Shown: positions 8,054 through 17,690 of the stretch, in pieces
Position numbering within the stretch: position 1 is the stretch's first letter
Layout of the letters: every line of letters starts with the position of its first letter
DNA from: Arthrobacter sp. Bi26
Lineage (GTDB): Bacteria; Actinomycetota; Actinomycetes; Actinomycetales; Micrococcaceae
Length of the DNA: 64,000 bases
Assembly: GCF_918697925.1 (NCBI RefSeq)
Contig: NZ_CAKKMF010000001.1
Location: 1 to 64,000 of the forward strand
Direction of reading: 5' to 3'
The notes under the pieces: generated by a model
Seen by the model: only the letters and a program-made list of their open reading frames with translations
Told to the model about the DNA's origin: nothing
Databases searched by the model: none
Position numbers and translations under genes: made by a program

Positions 8054-8825
8054 GAACACTGATGAGCGGCACCGCCTGATCGGCGGACTGCTTCGCAACC
8101 GCGAGCAGGTGACGGTGGACGACCTGATGGCCGCCTGCGGCGCCTCCGGTGCCACCATCCGGCGCGACCTCGACATCCTGGCCCTGCACGGCGTGCTGCG
8201 GAGGGTCCACGGCGGAGCCAAGAGCCTGGTTTTCGGCGGTGAAAACCCCCAATACGGGCAGCGCGAGCTGGAGGACCACACCGCCAAGGTGAGGATCGCC
8301 GCCGGTGTGGCGGCCATGCTCCAGGACCGGAGTCACGTCTGGCTGGACAGCGGCACCACCGCTACGGAGATCGCCCGCCAGTTGCGCCAGCGCGAGATGA
8401 CGATCATGCCGATGTCGTTGCGAGCCGTCACCGCGCTGTCCCTGGACGATGTGCCTGCCGGCCGCCGCCCCGAGCTCCTGATGCCGGGCGGCAGCCTCGT
8501 TCCCGGTGAACTGTCTTTCCGCGGGCCCATGACGGAATCCAACATCCGCTCGCTGCGCTTCGACGCCGCCGTGGTCACGCCCTGCGCCCTGAACCTCAAG
8601 GACGGGCTGTTGGCCCACGATCTCGACGACGCCGCCGTCAAGCGCGCTGGCCTGGAATCCGCGGCCCGGGTGATCGTCGCCTGCGCCGGATCCAAATGGA
8701 ACGCCAGCGCCGTCGCCCTCGTCGCATCCCTGGACGCCGTCGATGCCGTCGTGACCGACCGGCAGCTCAGCCTGGAAGAACTTGACCAACTCTCACAACG
8801 CTCGGTGGAAGCAGTGATCGTATGA
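8052..8825 (+). CDS. DeoR family transcriptional regulator
   Basis: 257 residues. The N-terminal DeoR helix-turn-helix covers residues ~5-57 (VTVDDLMAACGASGATIRRDL, then the LRRVHGGA end of the wing). The C-terminal sugar-phosphate sensor has the typical VWLDSGTTATEIA loop. ATG 8052 is preferred over TTG 8046. It overlaps the following MFS gene by 4 nt, so regulator and transporter form one unit. DeoR proteins usually respond to phosphorylated sugars or nucleosides, which makes a carbohydrate-type substrate for the transporter plausible. Confidence 0.87.
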   Translation: MNTDERHRLIGGLLRNREQVTVDDLMAACGASGATIRRDLDILALHGVLRRVHGGAKSLVFGGENPQYGQRELEDHTAKVRIAAGVAAMLQDRSHVWLDSGTTATEIARQLRQREMTIMPMSLRAVTALSLDDVPAGRRPELLMPGGSLVPGELSFRGPMTESNIRSLRFDAAVVTPCALNLKDGLLAHDLDDAAVKRAGLESAARVIVACAGSKWNASAVALVASLDAVDAVVTDRQLSLEELDQLSQRSVEAVIV

Positions 8826-10009
8826 CCAGTACCGCAACCGTCCCGCAACTGAAGGCTGCCACCGGGGCGACTTTCCTTGTCTTCGGGATCAACGGATTAG
8901 TCTTCGCCAGTTGGGCTGCCCGCATCCCCGCGGTGACAGAGATCCTGCACATCACCGCGGGCCAGATGGGAACGCTGCTGCTGTGCCTGGCGGTCGGCTC
9001 GCTGATCGCCCTGCCCACGGCCGGGTTTGTCGTCGGCCGGATCGGCACCGCCAACACCGTCCGGAGCGCCGGACTTGTGGCCGCGGCGGCCGGCGTCGGC
9101 GTCGCGCTGTCCCTGATGGCGGCCTCCGTCCCGGGGACGGCGATTGCCCTGTTCTTCTTCGGGATCGGCGTCGGGCTCTGGGATGTTTCGCAGAACATTG
9201 AAGGTGCCGACGTCGAGCACCGGCTCGGGCGCACCATCATGCCGCAGTTCCACGCGGCCTTCAGCGGCGGCGCATTCATCGGGGCCCTGATCGGCGCCGG
9301 CCTGTCCACCCTGGGGGTCGGGCTCCCGGAGCATCTGCTGGTCATAGCCGCCGTCGTCGCCGTCCTGACCACGGTGGCCCCGCGGTACTTCCTGCCCCAT
9401 CTGCCCGCCGCGGCGCCCGCCGCGGGGGACCCGGACCACGGCAAGGGCGGGTCGGCCTGGCGGGACGGGCGCACGCTGCTGATCGGCGTCGTCGTTCTCG
9501 GCGCCACCCTGACTGAAGGCGCCGGCAATGACTGGATTGCCAAGGCCGCGGTTGACGGCCTGGGCGCTGAACAATCCACGGGGGCGCTGCTGTTCGCCGC
9601 CTTTGTGCTGGCAATGACCGCCATGCGCTTCTTCGGCGGCCGCGCGATCGACGTCTACGGCCGCGTGGCTGTGCTGCGCGCCAGCATGGCCGCGGCAGCC
9701 GCGGGCCTCTGCCTCTTCGTGTTCGCCGGCACCATCTGGCTGGCCGCTGCCGGCGCCGTGCTCTGGGGCGTGGGCGCCGCCCTCGCATTTCCGATCGGGA
9801 TGTCCGCCGCGGCGGATGACCCCCGGAAGGCGGCCGCCCGGGTGTCCGTCGTGTCCACGCTGGGCTACATTGCCTTCCTCGCCGGGCCGCCGCTGCTGGG
9901 CTACCTGGGCGATGTCACCGGTATCAGGGCCGCCCTGCTGGCGATCGGGATTCCGATTCTGGTGGCCCTGGTGCTCGCCGGCGCCGCGAAGCCCTTGCGC
10001 GCGAGGTAG
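8822..10009 (+). CDS. MFS transporter, YbjJ/FucP-like
   Basis: 395 residues with about 12 predicted membrane helices. N-terminal features are FLVFGINGLVFASWAARIPA and, later, the loop FHAAFSGGAFIGALIGAGLS, as seen in YbjJ/FucP-like carriers. The ATG overlaps the DeoR stop (ATGA), so it is co-translated with its presumed regulator. Direction and substrate are not evident. A sugar or sugar-derivative carrier is suggested only by the DeoR neighbour. Confidence 0.82.
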   Translation: MTSTATVPQLKAATGATFLVFGINGLVFASWAARIPAVTEILHITAGQMGTLLLCLAVGSLIALPTAGFVVGRIGTANTVRSAGLVAAAAGVGVALSLMAASVPGTAIALFFFGIGVGLWDVSQNIEGADVEHRLGRTIMPQFHAAFSGGAFIGALIGAGLSTLGVGLPEHLLVIAAVVAVLTTVAPRYFLPHLPAAAPAAGDPDHGKGGSAWRDGRTLLIGVVVLGATLTEGAGNDWIAKAAVDGLGAEQSTGALLFAAFVLAMTAMRFFGGRAIDVYGRVAVLRASMAAAAAGLCLFVFAGTIWLAAAGAVLWGVGAALAFPIGMSAAADDPRKAAARVSVVSTLGYIAFLAGPPLLGYLGDVTGIRAALLAIGIPILVALVLAGAAKPLRAR

Positions 10010-10061
10010 GTGCCCGCCGCGCCCTTGCCTCCGGCGGGCCGTCCGGCAGTATGGTGGTCAA

Positions 10062-11558
10062 ATGCGAACCATGCTGAGGAAGGCCCCCGGCCGCCTGTCG
10101 AAATTCGACCTCAAACTGGTGCGCGCCGTCTCCAATCTGCCGGGCGGAGGCCATGACGAGTTCTTCCGCCGTCTCTCCGCCGCCGCCAACAAAGGCAAAC
10201 TCTGGTTCGGCGTCGCCGGAGCCATGGCCCTGGTGCCCGGAAGGACGCGCCGGGCAGCCTTGCATGGGCTCTTGGCCCAAGGCGTGGCCTCGGCAGTCAC
10301 GAACGTGGTGTTCAAGACCCTCCTGCCCCGGACGCGGCCCCTGCCCGAACACCTTCCGGTCTTCCGCTTCGTCAATCCGCAGCCGACGAGTTCGTCGATG
10401 CCCTCGGGCCATTCGGCCTCCGCGGTGGCCTTCGCGCTCGGAGTCGGCATGGTCCGGCCGGCACTCGGTGCGGCGCTGGCCCCCGTCGCGGCCGGGGTGG
10501 CCTACTCCCGGGTCCACACCGGGGCCCACTGGCCCTCGGATGTGCTGTTCGGTTCCGCGATCGGCGCCGGCGCGGCCATGGTGACGCGGAAGTGGTGGCC
10601 CGTCCGGCCGCCCTTCCCGGAAACCCGCCGTGGCGCCGTCCGGGCCGCGGAACTCCCGGACGGACAGGGTCTCTGCATCGCCGTCAACACCCTCGGCGGG
10701 TCCTATGCCGACGAGACCGTTGACGCCCTGCAAAAAACATTCCCCAAAGCGTATATAAAGAAAATTGGGCATGATGAGGCCGTTGACGCGGGCATCGCCG
10801 AGGTCGCGACGCGGCCGGGCATTGCGGCCCTGGGCGTCTGGGGCGGCGACGGAACCGTGGGCGCCGCGGCGGCCGCCGCCGTCGAACGCTCCCTCCCGCT
10901 GCTGGTGCTCCCCGGCGGAACGCTCAACCACTTTGCCCGCGACGCCGGGACGCCCACGCTGGGGGCGGCGGTGCAGGCGGCCTCGCACGGCGAGGCCGCA
11001 GTGGCCGACATCGGCCACGTGAGTGTCGAACGCGGGCTCCCCGACAGCCCGGAGCACCTCGAACTGATCATGCTCAACACGGCCAGCATCGGTCTCTACC
11101 CGAACCTGGTCCGCCGGCGCGAACAGCTCCAGCCGGCTCTGGGAAAACCCCTGGCCGGAGTGGTGGCCATGTTCCGGACCTTCGCGGCCGGTACCCCCAC
11201 CACCCTGATCGTCAACGGGGTGCGGCACCGGCTGTGGATCCTGTATATCGGCCGCGGCCGCTACTACCCCAGCGACCACGCGCCGCTGGTGCGCCCCGTG
11301 CTGGCGGACGGGGTCCTGGACCTGCGGATGATTACTGCCGATGAGCCGTTTGCCCGGCTGCGGCTGCTCTGGGCCGTGCTCACGGGCACCGTGGCCACTT
11401 CCGAAATCACCCACCTCAGCGAAACGGACCGGATCACGGTGGAACCCGGGAACGGGCCCATGGTCCTCGCCGTCGACGGGGAGGTCATGCCAGGAGTGCG
11501 GAGCGTGGAGTTCACGGTCCGCCGCGACGCCCTGACCTACTACTCGCCCCTCGACTGA
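10062..11558 (+). CDS. PAP2 phosphatase-diacylglycerol kinase fusion
   Basis: 498 residues joining two lipid enzymes. The N-terminal PAP2 domain has all three canonical motifs: K-x6-RP (K85 to P93), PSGH (114-117) and SR-x5-H-x3-D (S149, R150, H156, D160), within membrane segments. The C-terminal half is a diacylglycerol/sphingosine kinase catalytic domain with GGDGT at 261-265 and LPGGTLNHFARD after it. It could dephosphorylate and re-phosphorylate lipid substrates at the membrane. ATG 10062 is chosen because the PAP2 homology begins just after it. Codons for residues ~223-238, between the domains, are unusually AT-rich. Confidence 0.87.
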   Translation: MRTMLRKAPGRLSKFDLKLVRAVSNLPGGGHDEFFRRLSAAANKGKLWFGVAGAMALVPGRTRRAALHGLLAQGVASAVTNVVFKTLLPRTRPLPEHLPVFRFVNPQPTSSSMPSGHSASAVAFALGVGMVRPALGAALAPVAAGVAYSRVHTGAHWPSDVLFGSAIGAGAAMVTRKWWPVRPPFPETRRGAVRAAELPDGQGLCIAVNTLGGSYADETVDALQKTFPKAYIKKIGHDEAVDAGIAEVATRPGIAALGVWGGDGTVGAAAAAAVERSLPLLVLPGGTLNHFARDAGTPTLGAAVQAASHGEAAVADIGHVSVERGLPDSPEHLELIMLNTASIGLYPNLVRRREQLQPALGKPLAGVVAMFRTFAAGTPTTLIVNGVRHRLWILYIGRGRYYPSDHAPLVRPVLADGVLDLRMITADEPFARLRLLWAVLTGTVATSEITHLSETDRITVEPGNGPMVLAVDGEVMPGVRSVEFTVRRDALTYYSPLD

Positions 11559-11707
11559 GCCTGTCATCCTCCCGGACTACCCTGATTGGCCCCTGAATCA
11601 TCCCTGAGACCGGCGAAATACGCCGCCGGCCTCGGTAGCGTGGTGTGCAGACGGGCCCGTGACTGCGGAGCCCCGGATAATCTCCCGCTACGCAAAGGAA
11701 AGCTTCC

Positions 11708-12649
11708 ATGATCGAAGCACGAGGCCTGACCAAGGTTTACGGCGACAAGACCGCCGTCGCCGGCGTCAACTTCACCGTCGAAGCCGGCCGGGTCACCGGC
11801 TTCCTGGGTCCGAACGGGGCCGGAAAATCCACCACCATGCGCATGATCATGGGACTGGACCGGCCGACGTCGGGCTCAGTGACCGTCAACGGGTCGCCGC
11901 TGACCGGGCACGCCGCGCCGCTGCGCGATGTCGGTGCGCTGCTCGACGCCAAGGCCGTCCACACGAGCCGCTCCGCCTACAACCACCTGCTGGCCATGGC
12001 CGCGACCCACAGCATCCCCAAGAAGCGGGTCCACGAAGTCATTGAGATGACCGGGCTGGCCGAGGTGGCCCGCAAGAAGGTCGGCGGCTTCTCACTGGGC
12101 ATGGGCCAGCGGCTGGGCATCGCCGCCGCGCTCCTGGGCGACCCGCAGACCGTCATCCTGGACGAGCCCGTCAACGGTCTCGACCCGGAAGGGGTGGTGT
12201 GGGTCCGGAACCTGGTGAAGTATCTGGCCTCCGAGGGCCGCACGGTCTTCCTCTCCAGCCACCTCATGAGTGAAATGGCCGTCACGGCGGACCACCTGAT
12301 CGTGATTGGCCGCGGGAGGATCATTGCGGACGCCCCGATCCAGGAAATCATCACCGGCAAGGGCCAGGGCCGCACGCGGGTCCGCACAGACCAGCCGGAC
12401 CGGCTCATGCAGTTGCTGGCCGGAACCGGCGTCTCCGTGGAGGCCCAGGAGCGTGAGCTCCTCGAAGTCACAGGCCTGGACCCGCGGCAGATCGCCACCG
12501 CAGCGCTGGAGAACCACGTCATGATCTACGAACTCACCCCGCTGCAGGCCAGCCTCGAGGAGGCCTATATGGAGCTGACCAAGGATGAGGTCGAATACCA
12601 CTCGCTGATCACCACGGGCGCTGTTCCCGTCGAAGCCGGAGGCAACTAA
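11708..12649 (+). CDS. ABC transporter ATP-binding protein (ABC-2 type exporter)
   Basis: 313 residues. Walker A GPNGAGKST is at 34-42, the signature is FSLGMGQRL (the usual DrrA-like variant of LSGGQ) and Walker B is VILDEPVNGLDPEG. The C-terminal extension after residue ~215 is typical of multidrug/lipid exporter ATPases. The ribosome binding site AAAGGAAAG precedes the ATG. The permease starts 3 nt after the stop, and a histidine kinase/response regulator pair follows, the usual layout of a regulated exporter of amphipathic compounds. The substrate is unknown. Confidence 0.9.
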   Translation: MIEARGLTKVYGDKTAVAGVNFTVEAGRVTGFLGPNGAGKSTTMRMIMGLDRPTSGSVTVNGSPLTGHAAPLRDVGALLDAKAVHTSRSAYNHLLAMAATHSIPKKRVHEVIEMTGLAEVARKKVGGFSLGMGQRLGIAAALLGDPQTVILDEPVNGLDPEGVVWVRNLVKYLASEGRTVFLSSHLMSEMAVTADHLIVIGRGRIIADAPIQEIITGKGQGRTRVRTDQPDRLMQLLAGTGVSVEAQERELLEVTGLDPRQIATAALENHVMIYELTPLQASLEEAYMELTKDEVEYHSLITTGAVPVEAGGN

Positions 12650-12652
12650 GCC

Positions 12653-13543
12653 ATGAGCTCCACAACCGTTGAATCCACGCCATCGCCCCGCGGCGCCGAA
12701 TCCCGCGCGCAGCGGTCCGGAAACGGCAGCAGTTCCGGCCCCGGCCCCAGCTTCCTGCGGGTCCTCAACTCCGAATTCATCAAGTTCCGCACCCTGCTCT
12801 CCACGCTGATCCTGCTCGGCTCCACAGTGGTCGTCATGGTCGGGTTCGGGGCGCTTTCGGCCTGGGGGACGGGCCAGTTCTCCGAGGCGGCGGCCCAGGA
12901 CCCGGAGGTGGCGGCCAGGCTCGCGGCGCAGGGCGGCGACATCGCCGTCAGCGTGCCGACTTCCGGCATCGCGTTTGCCCAGCTGATCCTGGGCTCCCTC
13001 GGTGTGCTGCTGATGAGCTCCGAGTTCACCACGGGCATGGCCCGGTCCACGTTCGCGGCAGTGCCCAAACGGATTCCGGCGTTCGCGGCCAAGCTCGTGG
13101 TGGTAGTGCTGACCTCCTTCGTCATCACCGCCGCCTCCACCCTGGTGGCCGGGTTGGTGTCGGTGCCGATCCTGGATAACTACGGCCTCGGCCTGGACCT
13201 GGGCAGCTCGCAGTCGGTCAAGCTGCTCGTTGTCAACAGCATCTATGTGGCGGCGGTCGCGGCGATCGGCATGGCGCTGGGCACCCTGATCCGCAACTCG
13301 GCGGGCGGCATCATGAGCCTGGTCGGCCTGTTCTTCGTGGCGCCCATCGCCTTCCAGCTCATTCCGGGCGACTTCTTCGTGGAGGCCCGCAAGTACCTGC
13401 CCGGCAACACCGTGGATCCCCTGACCGCCGTGGAGCACGTCCCGGACACGCTCGAGGCCTGGCAGGCCGGCCTGGTGCTGGGCGCCTGGGTTGTGGTCCC
13501 GGTGCTCCTGGCCGCCATCCTGCTCAAGAAGCGGGACGTCTAA
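12653..13543 (+). CDS. ABC-2 type permease
   Basis: 296 residues with about six predicted membrane helices after a Ser/Pro/Gly-rich cytoplasmic N-terminus of ~40 residues. Recognisable features are FLRVLNSEFIKFRTLLSTL before helix 1 and EFTTGMARSTFAAVPKR between helices 2 and 3, both typical of ABC-2 permeases paired with DrrA-like ATPases. The ATPase stop is 3 nt upstream. Together they form a half-transporter pair likely working as a heterotetramer. The export substrate cannot be read from sequence. Confidence 0.85.
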   Translation: MSSTTVESTPSPRGAESRAQRSGNGSSSGPGPSFLRVLNSEFIKFRTLLSTLILLGSTVVVMVGFGALSAWGTGQFSEAAAQDPEVAARLAAQGGDIAVSVPTSGIAFAQLILGSLGVLLMSSEFTTGMARSTFAAVPKRIPAFAAKLVVVVLTSFVITAASTLVAGLVSVPILDNYGLGLDLGSSQSVKLLVVNSIYVAAVAAIGMALGTLIRNSAGGIMSLVGLFFVAPIAFQLIPGDFFVEARKYLPGNTVDPLTAVEHVPDTLEAWQAGLVLGAWVVVPVLLAAILLKKRDV

Positions 13544-13578
13544 GCCGGGCGCACAGGCCCAGCGTCTAGGCTCAGAGC

Positions 13579-14958
13579 ATGATCGATGCAGTACCTGTGA
13601 GGGACGCGTCGGCCGGACCGGCCGACGCGTCGCTCGCCGAACTCACCGCCCGCCGCCGCGGCCGGCTCCGGCGCTACTTGCTGGCCAATCCGCGAGTCAT
13701 GGATGTCCTGGTGGTGCTCTGCTACCTGGTCCTGGTCACGCCGACGGCCATCGAGTCGATCCTGCATGGCGACTGGCCGGTGGCCGTCCTGCTCGCCGCG
13801 GCCGCGCCCGTCCTGCTGTTCCGGCGGGCCTATCCCGTGCGGGTGGCGGCCGCCGTGGCGGCACTGGAGCTGGCCGTCACCTTCCTGCATCCGTGGGGAT
13901 CCAATGTCTCCGCCGGGCTCTGGTTTTCGCTGTACGCCGTCGCCGTCGTCCGCACGCGGCGGTTCGCCCTTGCAACACTTGCCCTGACCACCGCCCCGCT
14001 CCTGCTCCTGTACTTCCTGCTGGCCGTTGGTCCGCTGGACGGGCGGCTCCCGGACATGGCGGTCCGCACGCCGGAGAATTTCCAGCTGCTCACGGGCATC
14101 GCGGCGGGCATCGGCATCACGCTCTCCAACGTGATCGCCACGGGGATCGGGATCTCGGTGCGGCAGCGGCGCGAGCACGAGTACGAGATCGCCGCATGGG
14201 CCGCCCGCGCCCAGCAGCTCGGTTCGGTCACGGAACGGAACCGGATCGCGCGCGAAATGCACGACGTCGTGGCGCACTCGCTGACGGTCATGATCAGCCT
14301 TTCGGACGGCGCCGCCGTCGTGGTCAAGAAGGATCCGGCGCGCGCCGCCGGCGTCCTGGCCGAACTCTCCCGGACGGGACGCACCGCGCTGGCCGACATG
14401 CGCCGGGTGCTCGGCGTGCTGCGCGAGGACGCCGCCGCAGGGCACGCCCCGCGCGAGCCGCTGGTGGCCGGAGGCAGCCTGGCCACACTGCTTGAGGGTT
14501 TCCGCACCGCGGGACTGCCGCTGCACTACACGCACACCGGCCCGTCCCTGCCCTCCGATGCGGCGTTCCAGCTGACCGTGTACAGGATTGTGCAGGAGTC
14601 GCTGACCAATGTGCTGCGCTACGGCCGTGCGCTCAGCCGCGTGGACGTCAGCATTGTCCGCAACGGTTCACGCGTCACCATCGAAGTGGTCGACGACGGC
14701 AGGGGCACCGTTGACCCCGGCAGTGCCGGGGCCGCCGCGCAGGCGAAGCCCGACTCACTGGATACCTTCGGCACCGGGCATGGAATCGCCGGGATGCGGG
14801 AGCGGGCCAGGATTTACGCAGGCACTGTACACGCCGGGCGCACTGGTGAGCGCGGCTGGCGCGTGCACACGGAACTGAACTGCAATGGCGAGAATGCCAC
14901 GGATACAGGGGGGAACAATGCTCGACAAAGGACCGGTACGCGTTCTGCTGGTGGATGA
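13579..14958 (+). CDS. Sensor histidine kinase (NarL/DesK class)
   Basis: 459 residues. Four or more membrane helices lie between ~35 and 180, followed by a HisKA_3 dimerisation domain with phospho-acceptor H228 in [11 protein letters not shown]. The HATPase domain carries VDDGRGT and [11 protein letters not shown]. The last ~14 codons are also read in another frame by the response regulator (overlap 14918-14958), so kinase and regulator are translationally linked. Placed 35 nt after the ABC permease, it probably senses a signal tied to that exporter or to membrane state. Confidence 0.88.
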   Translation: MIDAVPVRDASAGPADASLAELTARRRGRLRRYLLANPRVMDVLVVLCYLVLVTPTAIESILHGDWPVAVLLAAAAPVLLFRRAYPVRVAAAVAALELAVTFLHPWGSNVSAGLWFSLYAVAVVRTRRFALATLALTTAPLLLLYFLLAVGPLDGRLPDMAVRTPENFQLLTGIAAGIGITLSNVIATGIGISVRQRREHEYEIAAWAARAQQLGSVTERNRIAREMHDVVAHSLTVMISLSDGAAVVVKKDPARAAGVLAELSRTGRTALADMRRVLGVLREDAAAGHAPREPLVAGGSLATLLEGFRTAGLPLHYTHTGPSLPSDAAFQLTVYRIVQESLTNVLRYGRALSRVDVSIVRNGSRVTIEVVDDGRGTVDPGSAGAAAQAKPDSLDTFGTGHGIAGMRERARIYAGTVHAGRTGERGWRVHTELNCNGENATDTGGNNARQRTGTRSAGG

Positions 14959-15682
14959 CCAGCCGCTGCTTCGGATGGGCTTCCGGCTCATCCTGGAGGG
15001 CGAAGATGATTTGTGCATCGTGGGCGAGGCATCCAATGGTGCCGAAGCGGTCAGCCACGTCCGGGAGCTCGCGCCCGACGTCGTCCTGATGGACGTGCGG
15101 ATGCCGGTGCTGGACGGGATCGAGGCCACCCGGGCCATCGCGGCCTCGGATTCGGACGCCAAGATCATCATCCTGACCACCTTTGACCTCGATGAATACG
15201 CCTTTGCCGGGCTGCGGGCCGGGGCCTCGGCCTTTCTGCTCAAGGACGTGGCGCCGGCGGAACTGATCAGCGCGGTGCGGGTGGTGGCCAGCGGCGACGC
15301 AGTGGTGGCCCCGCGCGTTACGCAGCGGCTGCTGGAGACCTACGTCCGCGGCGCCGGAGCCGGCATGGATCATGCCGGGGCGGACGGCGGCGGACAGCGC
15401 GCCGGGGCGGAGGACGGCGGCGGACAGCGCGCCGCCAGCCCGGCACGCCCGGCGAGGGATCCGTTGCTGGCGGACCTGACGCCCCGCGAAAACGAGATGC
15501 TCGGGGCGATGGCGGAGGGGCTCTCCAACGCCGAAATCGCGCACAGGTACTTCCTGTCCGAGGCCACCGTCAAGACGCACGTGCGCCGGATCCTGACCAA
15601 GCTCCACCTCCGCGACCGTGTCCAGGCCGTCGTGTACGCGTACGAGACCGGCCTCGTGGTGCCGAGCAACGCGGACTACTGA
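14918..15682 (+). CDS. NarL/LuxR-type response regulator
   Basis: 254 residues. The receiver domain (residues ~7-120) has acidic residues in LLVDDQ, phospho-acceptor D59 in LMDVRMP and the conserved Lys in FLLKD. A LuxR helix-turn-helix occupies the last ~65 residues ([22 protein letters not shown]). The linker between them is enlarged by a Gly/Ala/Gln-rich repeat encoded at 15374-15430. ATG 14918 is chosen for the GGGGGGAA ribosome binding site directly upstream; the frame could start earlier at 14885. It is the partner of the overlapping kinase. Confidence 0.9.
   Translation: MLDKGPVRVLLVDDQPLLRMGFRLILEGEDDLCIVGEASNGAEAVSHVRELAPDVVLMDVRMPVLDGIEATRAIAASDSDAKIIILTTFDLDEYAFAGLRAGASAFLLKDVAPAELISAVRVVASGDAVVAPRVTQRLLETYVRGAGAGMDHAGADGGGQRAGAEDGGGQRAASPARPARDPLLADLTPRENEMLGAMAEGLSNAEIAHRYFLSEATVKTHVRRILTKLHLRDRVQAVVYAYETGLVVPSNADY
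15374..15430 (+). repeat. In-frame tandem repeat in response-regulator linker
   Basis: Units at 15374-15400 (27 nt) and 15401-15430 (30 nt) are nearly identical, differing by a 3-nt insertion, and encode two DGGGQRA-type blocks. Both lengths are multiples of three, so the frame is kept. It lies between the receiver and DNA-binding domains. Confidence 0.7.
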
Positions 15683-15691
15683 CGGGAACGG

Positions 15692-15723
15692 CCCGCCGGC
15701 CGTGGGAGCCGGCTACCGGCGGG
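15692..15723 (+). terminator. Possible terminator after the response regulator
   Basis: CCCGCCGG (15692-15699) pairs with CCGGCGGG (15716-15723) 10 nt after the stop codon; there is no U-tract. The rest of the gap to 15966 holds smaller hairpins (GCAAC-ttta-GTTGC near 15775, GGCCCG/CGGGCC near 15810) and no gene that I can support. Confidence 0.35.
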
Positions 15724-15966
15724 TAGGCCTGAAGCAGTGGTTTCAGGCACATTGCCGAGTTGTCTATGAGGCAACTTTAGTTGCGCTGAAGCCCTCCCTG
15801 TTGGGGGATGGCCCGGTCTCGCGGGCCGTCATTTGTGGGACTGCACAAGACGGGGCCTGTGCCGCGCGGTCTAGTGTGAAACGACATTGTGGTCCGCCGC
15901 ACAGCAGGGATTCGATTCCGTGCCGGCAAAGAGCGGGCCTGAACCCCCACAAAGGACGGCGCTTCC

Positions 15967-17457
15967 ATGCCCGCTGACCAGCAGCTCTCAAAATCCCTGA
16001 AACCCAGGCATCTGTCCATGATCGCCATCGCCGGCGTGATCGGCGCCGGACTGTTTGTCGGTTCCGGTGCGGCGATCCAGCAGGCCGGCCCGGGCATCCT
16101 GGTTGCCTACGCCGCGGCGGGACTCGTCGTCATCCTCGTCATGAGAATGCTGGGCGAGATGGCTGCGGCCAACCCGGAAACCGGCTCATTCTCCACCTAC
16201 GCGGACAAGGCCCTGGGCCGCTGGGCCGGGTTCAGCATCGGCTGGCTCTACGCATGGTTCTGGATCATTGTCCTCGGCATCGAGGCCACGGCCGGGGCTG
16301 CGATCATGCACCGCTGGGTCCCCGGCATTGACCAGTGGGTGTGGGCGCTTGCCCTGATGATACTGCTGACGCTGACCAACCTCGGGTCCGTGAAGTCGTA
16401 CGGCGAGTTCGAGTTCTGGTTCGCTTCCATCAAGGTGGCGGCAATCGTGCTCTTCCTGCTCTTTGGCGCCGCCGCGATCCTCGGCCTCATCCCCGGCGTT
16501 CCGGCACCCGGTCTGGACAACCTGATCGGCAACGGAGGGTTCATGCCCAACGGTCCCGGCGCCGTCCTGGCCGGCATCCTCGTTGTCGTGTTCTCCTTCT
16601 TCGGCGCGGAGATTGCCACCATCGCCGCCGGTGAATCCGAAAACCCTGTCGACGCCGTCAAGAAGGCCGTGAAGTCCACCGTCTGGCGCATCCTCGTCTT
16701 CTACATCGGCTCCATCGCCATTGTGGTCACCCTGCTGCCCTGGAACTCCGCCTCCGTCGCCAAGAGCCCCTACGTTGCGGTCATCGAGCTGTTCGGCATC
16801 CCCGGCGCCGGAACCATCATGGACATTGTGGTGCTGACCTCTGTGCTCTCCTGCCTGAACTCGGGCCTCTACACCGCCAGCCGCATGCTGTTCTCGCTCT
16901 CCCGCCGCGGCGATGCCCCCAAGTCATGGATGCGGATTTCCAAGCGCGGCGTGCCTTCTTCCGCGGTACTGGCCTCCACGGTGGTCGGCTTCATCACCGT
17001 CGGCCTGAACTACATCGCCCCGGACACCGTCTTCCTGTTCCTGGTCAACACTTCCGGCGCTATCGCCCTGTTCGTGTGGCTCGTGATCGCCGCCTCCCAG
17101 CTGATCCTGCGCCGCCGCATGGGCGCCGCCGCCAAGGATCTCCAGCTGAAAATGTGGCTCTTCCCGTACCTGACCTGGGTGTCGATCGTCAGCATCGTGG
17201 CCCTGCTGATCGGCATGGTGATCCTGGAATCCACGCGGGAATCACTCCTGCTCTCGCTGGCTCTCGCCGCCGTCGTGGTGGGGATCGGGGTCTTCCGCTA
17301 CCGCAGGAACGGCTCCAAGGCCACCGTTCCCGCAGCAGGTGTCGCCGAGGCTCCTGCCGGGAGCGCCGAAGCTGCTGAGGCTCAGGCTGAAGCTGCCGAG
17401 GACGCCACTGTGGCTCGTGCCGAGGACGCCACGGTGGGCGCCCGACCGGGGGCATAG
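15967..17457 (+). CDS. Amino acid permease (APC superfamily, AAT/GabP-like)
   Basis: 496 residues with 12 predicted helices. The first helix begins with the APC signature IAIAGVIGAGLFVGSGAAIQ, and GEMAAANPETGSFSTYA follows helix 2. FFGAEIATIAAGESENP is the helix 6 region typical of GABA/aromatic/basic amino acid permeases. The C-terminal ~40 residues are an Ala/Glu-rich tail with a duplicated AEDATV, probably cytoplasmic and not part of the fold. ATG 15967 has AAAGGA upstream. It stands alone, followed by a repeat region, so substrate cannot be inferred from neighbours. Confidence 0.88.
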   Translation: MPADQQLSKSLKPRHLSMIAIAGVIGAGLFVGSGAAIQQAGPGILVAYAAAGLVVILVMRMLGEMAAANPETGSFSTYADKALGRWAGFSIGWLYAWFWIIVLGIEATAGAAIMHRWVPGIDQWVWALALMILLTLTNLGSVKSYGEFEFWFASIKVAAIVLFLLFGAAAILGLIPGVPAPGLDNLIGNGGFMPNGPGAVLAGILVVVFSFFGAEIATIAAGESENPVDAVKKAVKSTVWRILVFYIGSIAIVVTLLPWNSASVAKSPYVAVIELFGIPGAGTIMDIVVLTSVLSCLNSGLYTASRMLFSLSRRGDAPKSWMRISKRGVPSSAVLASTVVGFITVGLNYIAPDTVFLFLVNTSGAIALFVWLVIAASQLILRRRMGAAAKDLQLKMWLFPYLTWVSIVSIVALLIGMVILESTRESLLLSLALAAVVVGIGVFRYRRNGSKATVPAAGVAEAPAGSAEAAEAQAEAAEDATVARAEDATVGARPGA

Positions 17458-17490
17458 CTTCCAGGACTCGCTCGGCGACCCCGGACCACC

Positions 17491-17621
17491 GGACATGCCC
17501 TCCCCCGGCGCCAACCAGCGGACATAGTGGCATTATGTCCATGCCTTGGCCCGAGGGGAGGGCATGCCCATGCCTGCCGCGGGGACATGTCCATTCCCCT
17601 GGCGGAGGGGAGGGCATGTCC
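17491..17621. repeat. Palindrome-rich repeat unit, copy 1
   Basis: The 131-nt unit has perfect terminal inverted repeats GGACATGCCCTCC (17491-17503) and GGAGGGCATGTCC (17609-17621). Internal elements are an imperfect 21-nt palindrome GGACATA...TATGTCC (17520-17540), a GGAGGGCATGCCCATGCC block and a self-complementary GGACATGTCC (17583-17592). No coding capacity is credible. The next copy lies exactly 200 nt on. Confidence 0.8.
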
Positions 17622-17690
17622 GGCGGTACCGAGAAGGGACATGTCCGTTCTTGGCCGTGGTCAGAGAGCCTTTTCTGAGGTCTGAAATCC

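Noticed and set aside
6189..8789. Very long open frame on the minus strand opposite the ABC-F and DeoR genes
   Set aside because: An antisense artefact of GC-rich codon bias; the plus-strand genes have clear domains.
15900..15966. tRNA-like T-loop string (GATTCGATTCC)
   Set aside because: No cloverleaf arms can be built around it; it is part of the leader of the amino acid permease.
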